Shown here: positions 9,195 through 18,529 of the stretch, one piece after another
Numbering within the stretch: position 1 is the first letter of the stretch
Layout: each line of letters starts with the position of its first letter
DNA from: Salinispirillum sp. LH 10-3-1
Lineage (GTDB): Bacteria > Pseudomonadota > Gammaproteobacteria > Pseudomonadales > Natronospirillaceae
DNA length: 64,000 bases
Assembly (NCBI RefSeq): GCF_030643825.1
Contig: NZ_CP101717.1
Location: forward strand, 1,798,001 to 1,862,000
Direction of reading: 5' to 3'
The notes under the pieces: generated by a model
The model's database searches: none
Seen by the model: the letters and a program-made list of their open reading frames with translations, nothing else
Told to the model about the DNA's origin: nothing
Program-made: the position numbers and the translations under genes

Positions 9195-10214
9195 CTACGG
9201 AAACAAACGTGGCTCTGGAACAATGGATATGCCGAATTTATCTTCCACAATCTGCGCGATTTCTTGTGCTCGCGCCATCACTTTTGACGACGCAACGCGT
9301 TGAGGGTTTACCAACACCAGCGCCTGCTTCTCGTACGGACCAATACCCGTATCTGCTGCGTAATCACCCCGCAACCCAGCCTGCTCAATTAACCAACCAG
9401 CGGCTACCTTAGCGAACTCACCATCAGCAGTCGGATACACCGGCATGGCTGCATAGGTCTGCTGTAAGCTACGCGCTTGCGCTATGGGTATGATCGGATT
9501 GGTAAAAAAACTTCCAGCATTGGGTATAAGGGCTGGATCCGGTAGCTTTGACTGCCGTACCGCAATGACATGTTCGATCAGCTCGGCTGAACTCGCTGGG
9601 TTTAAATCAGCCAAGGGCCCGTAGGTTAAATTAGGTGCAAAGCGGCGCGATAGACGCAATGTTACGGCGGTGATGATCCAAGCCCCCTCTTCCACCCCTT
9701 TGAATACCGACTGGCGATAACCAAATTGGCAGTCTTCGGCACTGAAAGAATGTTGCTCACCACTGCGAATATTAACTGCATCCAGGCTTACAAACACATC
9801 ACAAAGCTCTACGCCATAGGCACCTATGTTTTGCACTGGCGCTGCCCCAACGGTACCGGGAATCAATGCCAGGTTCTCAAGGCCATACCAATGCTGAGCG
9901 CTACAAAACAGCACCAGCCAGTGCCAGGAAACACCCCCAGCAACCCTCAATTCAACCTGGTCGGCGGTCTGTTTCAGCACACGCACACCTGACAGACGAT
10001 TAATCACTGTTAACCCAGGTACGACATCACGCGGCACTAAATTACTGCCCTCGCCAATCACTTGCACCGGTAATGCACGTTGCTTAGCCCATGCCAAGGC
10101 CGTAGACAAATGGCTACGCTCGGTAACCGTTACGGCATACTCAGCAACGCTGGGACAAGCTAGGGTGTGGTAGCGCTGTAAATCGAAGTCGGCGTGCAAG
10201 GTGGGTATCATCAT
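9195..10214 (-). CDS. murB: UDP-N-acetylenolpyruvoylglucosamine reductase MurB
   Basis: FAD- and NADPH-dependent reductase that makes UDP-N-acetylmuramate for peptidoglycan. The 339 residues match the type I (E. coli) form: N-terminal FAD-binding region with VIGEGSNL, the PGTVGAAPVQNIGAYG segment, and the substrate motif NAGSFFTNPI with the proton-donor Ser. Its start overlaps the phosphatase stop by 4 nt (ATGA), so it is the last gene of the operon. Confidence 0.96.
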   Translation of the reverse strand: MMIPTLHADFDLQRYHTLACPSVAEYAVTVTERSHLSTALAWAKQRALPVQVIGEGSNLVPRDVVPGLTVINRLSGVRVLKQTADQVELRVAGGVSWHWLVLFCSAQHWYGLENLALIPGTVGAAPVQNIGAYGVELCDVFVSLDAVNIRSGEQHSFSAEDCQFGYRQSVFKGVEEGAWIITAVTLRLSRRFAPNLTYGPLADLNPASSAELIEHVIAVRQSKLPDPALIPNAGSFFTNPIIPIAQARSLQQTYAAMPVYPTADGEFAKVAAGWLIEQAGLRGDYAADTGIGPYEKQALVLVNPQRVASSKVMARAQEIAQIVEDKFGISIVPEPRLFP

Positions 10215-10708
10215 AAATTGTGCTGTGCTCGAATATGTCGTAACAAGGCGTCCGCTGCGTCTTCACAGAGTTGCAATACTTCAACAAACCCATCGGCGCC
10301 ACCGTAATAGGGATCTGGCACCTCACTGGGACGCCCTGAGTCTTGTAACATCGCCAAGAACAGCTGCGGTGCACAACGCGCGTCGCCTACCACCGACTGA
10401 TGCAACACCCGTAACTCTTTCAGGTTTTGCTCATCCATCGCCAGTACGTAGTCGAACTCAAGAAAGTCCTCTTTTACCACTTGGCGTGCCCGCAACTCAC
10501 TCAAGTCATAACCGCCTTGCTTCGCCGCTAACTGCGACCGCGAGTCCGGCGCCTTGCCGAGGTGATACGCCGCCGTACCTGCTGAGTCGACGGTGATACG
10601 CGAGGCCAAGCCAGCCGCCCTAACCTTTTGCACAAACACGCCATGGGCTGTGGGCGAACGACAAATATTACCAAGACAAACGAACAGCACCTTGATGGTC
10701 AATGACAT
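10211..10708 (-). CDS. Low-molecular-weight protein-tyrosine phosphatase
   Basis: A 165-residue cytoplasmic phosphatase with the P-loop CLGNICRSP (C-X5-R-S) near residues 11-19 and the general-acid loop DPYYGG near 130. In Pseudomonas-type genomes the gene sits between kdsB and murB, as here. Related enzymes such as Wzb act on tyrosine kinases of capsule export, but no kinase or capsule gene is seen here, so its substrate is unknown. It overlaps both neighbours by 1-4 nt. Confidence 0.92.
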   Translation of the reverse strand: MSLTIKVLFVCLGNICRSPTAHGVFVQKVRAAGLASRITVDSAGTAAYHLGKAPDSRSQLAAKQGGYDLSELRARQVVKEDFLEFDYVLAMDEQNLKELRVLHQSVVGDARCAPQLFLAMLQDSGRPSEVPDPYYGGADGFVEVLQLCEDAADALLRHIRAQHNL

Positions 10709-11466
10709 TAAGCGTCCTCCCGCTCTGCCAATAAACGAATCACCCGAGCCAAGTCTTCCGGCGTGTCTACGCCAGCCGGGGGCGCCAGGTCGGCAACGGC
10801 AACAGCAATGTGCACACCGTGCTCGAGAAAACGTAACTGTTCAAGTTTCTCTACTTGTTCCAATTGACCTGTCGGCCAACTGACAAACTGTTGCAACGCC
10901 GATACACGATAGGCATAGATGCCCAGATGTCGGTAGCCCGGTACTGCCAACGTTTCTCCATCACGGTTCCATGGCACGGCTGCACGACTGAAATACAACG
11001 CCAAACCGCGCTGACTTAGCACCACCTTAACGGCGTTGGGGTTGTTCATTTCGGCGACATCCGTGACAGGAACACACAGGGTCGCAACCCCAGCTTCCGG
11101 ATGCGCGGCCAGCAGCTCACCTACCTGATTAATCAGTGCCGGGTCCATGGTTGGCTCATCGCCCTGAACATTTACGATGATGGTGTCATCTGCCCAGCCT
11201 GCCTGCGCAGCTACCTCCGCTAACCGGTCAGTACCAGACACATGATTTGCTGAGGTCATCCGTACACGACCACCGAAGGACTCTACGGCAGCCTCCACTC
11301 GCTTGTCGTCAGTAGCAATACACACGCCTATCGCCGCACTTCGCTGCGCGGCCTCATAGACCCATTGCACCATAGGCTTGCCGAGGATATCTGCCAAGGG
11401 CTTACCGGGTAACCGAGTACTCTGGTAACGGGCAGGAATAACGACATAAAAAGACGGGGTACTCAT
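10708..11466 (-). CDS. kdsB: CMP-Kdo synthetase KdsB
   Basis: Activates Kdo with CTP for the inner core of lipopolysaccharide. The 252 residues have the family N-terminus [18 protein letters not shown], a nucleotidyltransferase signature, and VQGDEP, which holds a catalytic Asp. Its ATG overlaps the lpxK stop (ATGA). With kdsA and kdsC about 10 kb away, the window carries three of the Kdo-supply enzymes. Confidence 0.96.
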   Translation of the reverse strand: MSTPSFYVVIPARYQSTRLPGKPLADILGKPMVQWVYEAAQRSAAIGVCIATDDKRVEAAVESFGGRVRMTSANHVSGTDRLAEVAAQAGWADDTIIVNVQGDEPTMDPALINQVGELLAAHPEAGVATLCVPVTDVAEMNNPNAVKVVLSQRGLALYFSRAAVPWNRDGETLAVPGYRHLGIYAYRVSALQQFVSWPTGQLEQVEKLEQLRFLEHGVHIAVAVADLAPPAGVDTPEDLARVIRLLAEREDA

Positions 11467-12452
11467 TGAGGCCTCGGTAAATGTTCAGTGATGGTCTTCA
11501 AGATAGTCCGCTCGTCCGTTGCTGAAAAGCTGACCTGCAAAGGCACTTCGTAAGCATCAAACGGCAGCGTCTGATTTTTCAATTTAACGGCGTCCTTGCT
11601 GGTCATCAAGACGGTTTGACCGGTTAACGCCCGCATTTGTTGCGCGCTCAGCGGTTGATGATCACGCAGCGGCATTTCCGTAAAGCGCCAGCCTTGCGCA
11701 CGTAAGGCGTTGAAAAAAGAGTTGGGCTGGCCAATACCACACAGGGCAATCACGCTGTCTTTTGTCTGAACCAGCTCAACACCCGTCACCACATGCTTGG
11801 GCTGCCCTAAACCCAGGTGCATAACCCGCGGCACAGCCGCATTGGCGGGCAGGCCAGCCAGAGGCTTGCCTTTACTGATGATCAAGGGGATTTGCTGCAC
11901 ACGGCTCAACGGCTCACGCAACGGGCCTGCGGGCAGTACTCGGGCATTACCAACCCCAGCCGCCCCATCAAACAGGCAGATCTCCAACTCACGTGGCAGC
12001 CGGAGGTGCTGTAAACCGTCGTCACTGAGCACCACGGTAACATCTGCATGGTGGTGCAGTAGCCACTGCACTGCCGCCACCCTATCTTGACCAATGCATA
12101 CTGGCACACCGGTGGCTTGGGCCAGTAGTAATGGCTCATCGCCGACGTCCTCGGCCCGATGGTCGGGCGTCAGTACAGTGGGCTCGGTGAGTCGGCCACC
12201 ATAGCCCCGCGATACTATGGCAGGACGCTCACCCTGGGTTTTAAGTTGCTCTGCCAGCCATTGAATAAAGGGCGTTTTGCCCGTACCACCCACCACCAGA
12301 TTCCCTACCACGATGACAGGGACTGGCAGGGCCTCACGACGCCGCAACAAACGCTGCTGATGGCGCCTTGACAGCCAAAGGTACAGGCTACTGAGAGGAC
12401 TCAGCACATAGGATAGCGTGGTGTTACGCTGCCAGAAAACCGGCCAGCTCAT
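11463..12452 (-). CDS. lpxK: Tetraacyldisaccharide 4'-kinase LpxK
   Basis: Adds the 4'-phosphate to the lipid A precursor at the inner membrane. A P-loop lies at VGGTGKTPF, and the N-terminal part is hydrophobic and basic, as expected for a peripheral membrane kinase. The frame is open to 12491 but that start would overlap exbD; the Met at 12452 ([10 protein letters not shown]) gives 329 residues, clears exbD and matches the family start. In Pseudomonas and E. coli a small Trm112-like gene lies between lpxK and kdsB; here the two overlap directly. Confidence 0.93.
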   Translation of the reverse strand: MSWPVFWQRNTTLSYVLSPLSSLYLWLSRRHQQRLLRRREALPVPVIVVGNLVVGGTGKTPFIQWLAEQLKTQGERPAIVSRGYGGRLTEPTVLTPDHRAEDVGDEPLLLAQATGVPVCIGQDRVAAVQWLLHHHADVTVVLSDDGLQHLRLPRELEICLFDGAAGVGNARVLPAGPLREPLSRVQQIPLIISKGKPLAGLPANAAVPRVMHLGLGQPKHVVTGVELVQTKDSVIALCGIGQPNSFFNALRAQGWRFTEMPLRDHQPLSAQQMRALTGQTVLMTSKDAVKLKNQTLPFDAYEVPLQVSFSATDERTILKTITEHLPRPQ

Positions 12453-12459
12453 GACACAC

Positions 12460-12876
12460 TCATTCAGACTCCAGTTGAGCAGCAAAGGCAATACGGCTAT
12501 GCCCCAGTTGCCCGACGGCGTCCATTACGTGCATTAAGGATTGTGCGGGGGTTTGTTTGTCGGTGGTGATCACCACAACCTGCACGTTACCCGGTTGAAT
12601 CACTGTTTCCAAGGCACGCTTAAGCGTATCAAACTGGGTATTGATCAACAGTTGATTGTTGATTTCAATGCCTCCTTGGGCATCAATAACGACGTCAATA
12701 CGCTCGTCATTGCCCAGCACATTCTCCGTTTGCACCTGTGGCAATTCCACTTCGAGCTGAGTTTCCCGGGTAAAGGTCGTGGTGACCATAAAGAAGATCA
12801 ACAACAAAAACACGACGTCGATCAAGGGTGTCAGGTTGACACTGATCTCTTCCTCACGGGCGCGGCGAAAATTCAT
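12460..12876 (-). CDS. exbD: ExbD/TolR family motor protein
   Basis: A 138-residue single-span protein that, with ExbB, converts proton flow into work at the envelope. It has a short cytoplasmic N-terminus (MNFRRAREEE), then one membrane helix with the essential Asp20 (NLTPLIDVVFLLLIFFMV), then a periplasmic domain. It lies 16 nt after exbB. No TonB gene is adjacent; this comEC-lpxK-linked pair is conserved in pseudomonads and its partner is not settled. Confidence 0.93.
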   Translation of the reverse strand: MNFRRAREEEISVNLTPLIDVVFLLLIFFMVTTTFTRETQLEVELPQVQTENVLGNDERIDVVIDAQGGIEINNQLLINTQFDTLKRALETVIQPGNVQVVVITTDKQTPAQSLMHVMDAVGQLGHSRIAFAAQLESE

Positions 12877-12892
12877 AGCGTACTCCCGTGGG

Positions 12893-13504
12893 TTAGGCTT
12901 CCGGCTCGGCGCTCAGGGCGTCGACCAGCTTCACACAGTCTTGCTCCATGGTAACCAGCAAGGTATCTACGCGACGCGTCAACGCGCGATGGAAGATCAT
13001 GGCAGGAATCGCAACGGACAGGCCCGCCGCGGTGGTAATCAAAGCTTGTGAAATACCACCAGCTAAAACCCCAGCGTTACCCGTACCCTGCACCATGATG
13101 GCGGTAAATACTTGAATCATCCCCAATACCGTTCCGAGCAGCCCCAGTAACGGCGAAATCAAGGCGATGGTACCCAGACTGTTCAGAAAGCGCTCCATTT
13201 CGTGCGCAACTTGATCAGCCTGTTGCTGAATACTGTCTTTCATCGCTTCACGGCCGAGACGCGACTGTTGCAACCCGGCCGCTAAAATACTGCCCAACCA
13301 TGTCTCTTGCTTGATAGCCTTCAAATACTCGGCTGACAATTTATTCTCGCGCACCCGACGCCAAACCGTTGGCAGCAAGTCACGTGGCGCTACATTATCC
13401 ACCCGCAGTACCCAGAAACGTTCGATGATGATGGCAATTGCCAGCACAGAGGAAATGATAATCGGTATCATCAACCAACCACCGGCTTTAACTATCTCGA
13501 ACAC
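12893..13504 (-). CDS. exbB: ExbB/TolQ/MotA-type proton channel protein
   Basis: A 203-residue, three-span channel subunit partnered with the next gene, exbD. The C-terminal motif region with LISPLLGLLGTVLGMI and LITTAAGLSVAIPAM is the MotA/TolQ/ExbB signature. The frame is open up to 13609, but that start would overlap comEC. The GTG at 13504 has AAGGAG 7 nt upstream and gives the family start VFEIVKAGGWLMIPI, so it is preferred. Confidence 0.93.
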   Translation of the reverse strand: MFEIVKAGGWLMIPIIISSVLAIAIIIERFWVLRVDNVAPRDLLPTVWRRVRENKLSAEYLKAIKQETWLGSILAAGLQQSRLGREAMKDSIQQQADQVAHEMERFLNSLGTIALISPLLGLLGTVLGMIQVFTAIMVQGTGNAGVLAGGISQALITTAAGLSVAIPAMIFHRALTRRVDTLLVTMEQDCVKLVDALSAEPEA

Positions 13505-13574
13505 TGAGTATCTCCTTAAAATTGCTAATGACGTAAAAATAAAATGGGTAACACCCCGTAATGAAGGGCGAAAA

Positions 13575-15845
13575 TTAGATTCTAATCCATGGCAGCAGTC
13601 GATGACCATAGCGCTCCGTCACAATTCCAGCATGACGGAATCGATAGATCCTGCTACCAGACGCACAGGTGCAATGATTGATTGCCCCGCTGTCCTCAAC
13701 TCGTTGCAGGACGTCTGGAGCAGGAATGGCATGTCGACTATAACGCGCGGCGCTATGCACTACCCAAGTCGGTTGCGTCAAGCGCAGTAACTCGGCACTG
13801 GTGCTGGTAGCACTGCCATGATGACCACTGACTAGCAAGTCTATCTTTCCGGGGGGCGCAGACTGCAGAATACCATACTCTACCCGCTTGCTGGCATCGC
13901 CCGTCAACAACACTCGCCCATGCTCGCTCTCCACCAGCAGTATACAGGATGCGTCATTATTATCCTGCGGCAGAAAGCCCACATAGGGACGCAAAAAGCG
14001 GAATTGCACCGCATTTACAGAAAACTCCACACCATGATTGCAAAACTCTGTCGTTGGCCAATGGCCCGGAGTCATCATGGATTGTCCGGAGTAGAAGCGC
14101 TGCGGTCGCAAGCCCGCCGCCACGGAGGTCAAGCCGCCAGCATGATCGCGGTCGAGATGAGAGATAATCACCGCAGCCCATGGCCGGTGCGGTGACCACC
14201 AATGCCAGCGCAACGCCGCGTGATACAAATTAACGCGCGCGGGGTCCCCATTGCCGGTATCGAACATCACGCGCCCGCCGCCGGTATCGATCACCACCGC
14301 TTGAGCCTGCCCGACGTCCAGCACCCAAACATCAAACTCGCCTTCAGCTAAGGGTGCTGGCTGGCTGTTGTGCCAACTCACACCAAACAACAGCAGTAGC
14401 CAAGCACACCATGCTGACTTGGGAAGCCGTACGATGATCAACAGCAGGCTGCTAACCAGTAGCAACAAAGCCTGGAGTACCGACAGCACCGGGAACCAGA
14501 CCCATAAGCGGTCGAATTGCACCAAGAGGTAGTACCACAGATCGACACCCAGCATAAACAGAGTGTCCGCAAAAGGGATGTGCATTGCCGTTAAAAAAGC
14601 AGACGGCAGCACCCAAAAAGTTACCAGCGGTATCAACAGGACATTCAGCGGAATACTGAGGGGAAATACAGGAAGTTCCCACAGTGCATAGAGAGGGATC
14701 AGCAACAAGGACAGAACCGTCTGCAGCCAGATAGCGGTGATGTACCAGGGTCGGCGCTGACTATGCAGCGCTATAATAACCAGCAGAACAGTAGCCAACC
14801 AACTGAACCAAGCACCCAAGTCCAATACCAATCGCGGGTCGGCGATCAACATAGCTGTTCCAATGACCAGCAAAGCCTCAGTCGCGCCTAAGCGCACACG
14901 ACAAACCCATGCCACTGTCGGCACCAGCAACATCAAAAAGGCACGCCACAGACTGACACCGGGCAATGCAATCACCAACAGTAGGCCCGCCGCCAGCAAA
15001 GCAGCCAGATACTGCCAGTCTTGGCGAATGCCCAGCGGGCACAGCAACCACAGTACCCCCGCTAATCCGTAGGCTGCCAAGGCCAGGGTGCCGATATGCA
15101 AGCCCGATAGGGCCAATAGGTGTTGCGTTTGCGTGCGCTCAACGCGGTTGCGCATATCGGGATCTAGACGTGCGCGGTCCCCCAGTACTAATGCCTGATA
15201 GACCCCTTGATAAAAATCGGGGAGCGCACGCTCCCTTAACTGGCTGCGCGCGCCTTCTAAAGTTTCAACGCCTAACCGACTGGGTAGTGCTACAACCTGA
15301 TCGACTCGCCCCTGCGCGGTGATGTCGTAGCGCAGCAACCATACTGAAAACGGAGAGACCCCAGGATTCGTTGGCACTGCCCACGGAGTAAGCCGTACAT
15401 CAACTTCCGCACGCATGCCGATAAAAACAGGCTCATCACGTGGCCAGTTTAAGTACCATCGTTCACCTGTCGGTAAGCGCAACAAACAACGACTACCCCA
15501 CTGATTAGGCCAACACCTCTCCACTTCTACTGGTTGTGCTACTAGGGTTTTTGGTTCAGGAATGCGCCCAGCAGACGCCGAGTACACATGGGTGGTCACC
15601 AAGACAAGGCCTAAACAGCCGCCAATCAGCACATCGAGTTGCCAATGCCGAGCAAACAAACGAAATGAGACGAACACACCGGCGATAAGAAGCAGCGTAC
15701 CAACAGGTGACCACAGAGTGCCAATGCCCGACAGAATAAACGCCGACAGACAGGCCTTGGAGTGCCAATGCACACTTTTTGACAAGAAAATATTCGCTGC
15801 ACGGAAGCGCACAGCGGAAAGAGGCAGCGTGAATCCTTTACGCAT
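13575..15845 (-). CDS. comEC: DNA internalization channel ComEC/Rec2
   Basis: Inner-membrane channel that brings single-stranded DNA into the cytoplasm during natural transformation. The 756 residues show an N-terminal soluble/membrane part (DUF4131-like), the Competence membrane domain with HLLALSGLHIGTLALAAYG, many hydrophobic spans, and a C-terminal metallo-beta-lactamase-like domain with ISHLDRDHAGG and SGHHGSATSTS. Other competence genes are not in the window, so competence itself cannot be judged. It lies upstream of exbB on the same strand. Confidence 0.93.
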   Translation of the reverse strand: MRKGFTLPLSAVRFRAANIFLSKSVHWHSKACLSAFILSGIGTLWSPVGTLLLIAGVFVSFRLFARHWQLDVLIGGCLGLVLVTTHVYSASAGRIPEPKTLVAQPVEVERCWPNQWGSRCLLRLPTGERWYLNWPRDEPVFIGMRAEVDVRLTPWAVPTNPGVSPFSVWLLRYDITAQGRVDQVVALPSRLGVETLEGARSQLRERALPDFYQGVYQALVLGDRARLDPDMRNRVERTQTQHLLALSGLHIGTLALAAYGLAGVLWLLCPLGIRQDWQYLAALLAAGLLLVIALPGVSLWRAFLMLLVPTVAWVCRVRLGATEALLVIGTAMLIADPRLVLDLGAWFSWLATVLLVIIALHSQRRPWYITAIWLQTVLSLLLIPLYALWELPVFPLSIPLNVLLIPLVTFWVLPSAFLTAMHIPFADTLFMLGVDLWYYLLVQFDRLWVWFPVLSVLQALLLLVSSLLLIIVRLPKSAWCAWLLLLFGVSWHNSQPAPLAEGEFDVWVLDVGQAQAVVIDTGGGRVMFDTGNGDPARVNLYHAALRWHWWSPHRPWAAVIISHLDRDHAGGLTSVAAGLRPQRFYSGQSMMTPGHWPTTEFCNHGVEFSVNAVQFRFLRPYVGFLPQDNNDASCILLVESEHGRVLLTGDASKRVEYGILQSAPPGKIDLLVSGHHGSATSTSAELLRLTQPTWVVHSAARYSRHAIPAPDVLQRVEDSGAINHCTCASGSRIYRFRHAGIVTERYGHRLLPWIRI

Positions 15846-15923
15846 GGTCCTTTACCGATCAGTTTCAAAAGAGCGGGCGCGGCAGGCCGCGCAACTACAC
15901 TTTAAATTTGCGCTGAGCGCGCA

Positions 15924-16604
15924 TCAATAACGTACTAACTGTCCTTCCTGCAAGCGATACCGATTCGTCAGTGGCTCAGCCAGCTCGGCGTTATGAGTCA
16001 CCAGCACGAAACTGCAATTAGCCACTTCATTCAACCCGAGAATAACACGCTGCACCTGTGCCGAATTACTGGAATCCAGATTTCCAGTTGGCTCATCCAT
16101 CAGCACCAGTCGTGGTTTATTCATCAAAGAACGTGCGATGGCCACGCGCTGGCGCTCACCGCCAGACAATTCGGATGGCTTATGTTTTGCGCGGTGCGCC
16201 ACCCCGACTTGGTCCAATAGACTCATCGCGTAGTCAATGTCTTCTTTCGTAGGTTTACGTGAAATGCGCGCGGGCATCAAAACGTTGTCTAGGGCTGTAA
16301 ATTCGTGCAACAGGTGGTGAAACTGGAATACAAAGCCCAGGTACTCGTTACGTAACGCACTCCGCTCACGCTCGGAAATTGCCGCCAAATCGCGATCCTT
16401 TATCGATACCCGTCCCGCGGTAGGCAGGTCGAGCCCGGCCATCAAATGCAGCAGCGTCGACTTACCCGAACCACTAGCACCAACAATAGACACCATGTCG
16501 CCCGCATTGATGGTCAAAGCAAGGTCATCAAACACCCGAACGGTTTCTGGACCGACCTGATATTCTTTGGTTAAGCCTTCGCATTGCAAAACGACATCAT
16601 TCAT
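15924..16604 (-). CDS. lolD: Lipoprotein-releasing ABC ATPase LolD
   Basis: ATPase that powers extraction of outer-membrane lipoproteins from the inner membrane. The 226 residues contain Walker A GASGSGKST, the LolD Q-loop region FVFQFHHLLHEFTALDNV, signature LSGGERQRVAIARSL and Walker B VLMDEPTGNLD. Its start overlaps the upstream permease gene by 8 nt. No lolE follows; the next gene is comEC. Confidence 0.96.
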   Translation of the reverse strand: MNDVVLQCEGLTKEYQVGPETVRVFDDLALTINAGDMVSIVGASGSGKSTLLHLMAGLDLPTAGRVSIKDRDLAAISERERSALRNEYLGFVFQFHHLLHEFTALDNVLMPARISRKPTKEDIDYAMSLLDQVGVAHRAKHKPSELSGGERQRVAIARSLMNKPRLVLMDEPTGNLDSSNSAQVQRVILGLNEVANCSFVLVTHNAELAEPLTNRYRLQEGQLVRY

Positions 16605-17838
16605 AACGTAAGGCCTCCGCTGGCAAGGTTTTGGCGGCTCGGTAAGCCGGGTACAGAGTCGATAAAAACGCTACGACTAATGACGCCCCACCCACCAACA
16701 AAACATCATCAAAGCGTAACTCAGACGGCATGTAGTTAATGAAGTACACTCCACTGTCGAGCACCTCAAAACCAAAGAAACGCTCTACAGCTGCAACAAT
16801 GTCTGCCACCGTCAACGCCCCTATCACACCAAAAATGATACCCAGAATTACCCCAATGGTACCAACCAGCCCACCTTGCACGATAAAGATGCCCATGATC
16901 TGACTGGGGCGCGCCCCCATGGTACGCAGGATAGCGATGTCGGACTGTTTCTCGGTCACCAACATGAACAGACTGGATATGATATTGAATGCCGCCACCG
17001 CAATTATCATAAATAGCAGCAAGCCGACCATACGCTTCTCAAGCTGAATGGCTTGGAATAGATTCCCTTGCGTCCGCGTCCAGTCAGAGAATTGATAACG
17101 CCCCTGCAAACCAAATGCGAGCTCACGTGTGACCGCAGGTGCGCGAAATAAATCATCAAAAGACAGCTGAATGCCCTGTACTTTACCGGGCATGCGCTTG
17201 AGTGTTGCCGCGTCCTCAATATGTACTAAGGCAGTGTCGGAGTCCAGCTGAGCCCCGACCTTAAACAAGGCAATGACGGTGAAACGCTTGAAGCGCGGTT
17301 GAACCCCCATGATGTTGACCGACACTTCAGGCACCAACATATTGATGCGGTCACCCGGCACAACGCCCATTTGACGTGCCAAGGACTCACCTAACACAAT
17401 ATTCCAGTTGCCAGCCTGCAACGCGTCCATAGAGCCACTGACAATGTGGTTCTCTATTATGGAGACTTCACTGAGGTACCGCGGATCAACCCCGGTCACC
17501 AACGCACCGCGGCTCTCACGATCGGAAATCAGCATCGCGGTTTCAGCAATGAAAGGCGCTGCACCCCGTACTTCCGGATGAGCCAACATGCGCTCGCGCA
17601 AAGACTCCCAATCCTCTATCGGCGCTTGGCCACTGATGCTTCCATGTGGCACCATACCAAGAATGCGTTCGCGCAATTCGCGCTCAAACCCGTTCATAAC
17701 GGACAGCACAATAATGAGTACCGCCACGCCGAGCGTTAGGCCAATCATGGACACACTGGAAATAAAGGAAATAAAATGGCTACGCCGTTTGGCACCGATG
17801 TATCGGCGACCAATAAAAAACGAAAGATTGTGTAACAT
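16597..17838 (-). CDS. Lipoprotein-releasing permease LolC/LolE family (probable LolF)
   Basis: Inner-membrane permease with a MacB-like fold: membrane span near 20-45, a large periplasmic domain, and three C-terminal spans starting near 265. The 413-residue length is typical. It begins MLHNLSFFIGRRYIGAKRR, a family N-terminus. It is the only LolC/E-type gene next to lolD. In E. coli lolD is flanked by lolC and lolE; in some gammaproteobacteria a single LolF serves both roles as a homodimer. Whether lolE lies elsewhere in this genome is unknown. Confidence 0.93.
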   Translation of the reverse strand: MLHNLSFFIGRRYIGAKRRSHFISFISSVSMIGLTLGVAVLIIVLSVMNGFERELRERILGMVPHGSISGQAPIEDWESLRERMLAHPEVRGAAPFIAETAMLISDRESRGALVTGVDPRYLSEVSIIENHIVSGSMDALQAGNWNIVLGESLARQMGVVPGDRINMLVPEVSVNIMGVQPRFKRFTVIALFKVGAQLDSDTALVHIEDAATLKRMPGKVQGIQLSFDDLFRAPAVTRELAFGLQGRYQFSDWTRTQGNLFQAIQLEKRMVGLLLFMIIAVAAFNIISSLFMLVTEKQSDIAILRTMGARPSQIMGIFIVQGGLVGTIGVILGIIFGVIGALTVADIVAAVERFFGFEVLDSGVYFINYMPSELRFDDVLLVGGASLVVAFLSTLYPAYRAAKTLPAEALRYE

Positions 17839-17979
17839 TCACCGCTTCACTTATATAGTAATCCAAAGAGTCGAAGGGCTATTTGGCCCACCATCGACGA
17901 GGCAGGTCCGTGCAGTCCTTTAGGACGGTGTATAGTACTTGTCCGTTTTCTGACATGTAAAGCTAAGGTAGGTAAATAA

Positions 17980-18522
17980 ATGGAAGACGATCGCCGCTCT
18001 TATTTCCGCATCGATGATATGGCTTGGGTGTTAACTGCCGCCTGGGACCCTGATCAGACCAGTGCGGTTGAGTACTTCCCTGCACTGCGTCAGGCGACGA
18101 CATTTCAAGCGCTCGACGCATTGGATACCGAACTGGCTAAAGTAGAAAAGCAGATGGACAACAAACCCACCGCTTTGTTCGCTCGCTTACTGAACCAGAA
18201 GATTGATGTGTTTCGCCAGGCCTTGTTAATCCAACAGTTGAATCAGCTCGATGAACGCCCTATTCGCATCACCATCAGTGAAGGAGGTCTTGGTTTCTCA
18301 TCTGACTATGCTTATACAGTCGGCTCACATATCGCCATGGCCTTAGTCTTTTCGCCCAGCTATATGGCTATCTTTCCTCATGCGGAAGTACTGGAATGCC
18401 GCCCGGTAGACAATGGTTTCTATTTGCACGTAACCTTCATTGACATGCCGGAAAGCATGCGCCAACAGTTGGCACGGCACCTACTGACGCAGCAGACGCA
18501 ACAGCGTAACCAGAACAAGTAA
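17980..18522 (+). CDS. PilZ domain protein
   Basis: A 180-residue soluble protein with DDRRSYFRIDD near the start (RxxxR-type c-di-GMP motif) and a later ITISEGGLGFSS that fits the second PilZ motif (D/NxSxxG) loosely. The region between is helical and Leu/Gln-rich. It is a likely c-di-GMP-binding effector. It stands alone between the lol genes and dinG, convergent with dinG. Two c-di-GMP enzymes lie further along the window. Confidence 0.8.
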   Translation: MEDDRRSYFRIDDMAWVLTAAWDPDQTSAVEYFPALRQATTFQALDALDTELAKVEKQMDNKPTALFARLLNQKIDVFRQALLIQQLNQLDERPIRITISEGGLGFSSDYAYTVGSHIAMALVFSPSYMAIFPHAEVLECRPVDNGFYLHVTFIDMPESMRQQLARHLLTQQTQQRNQNK

Positions 18523-18529
18523 GCACAGA

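Noticed and set aside
12960-13060. exbBD as part of a TonB iron-uptake locus
   Set aside because: No tonB, receptor or siderophore gene is near; the comEC-exbBD-lpxK context is a conserved envelope cluster.
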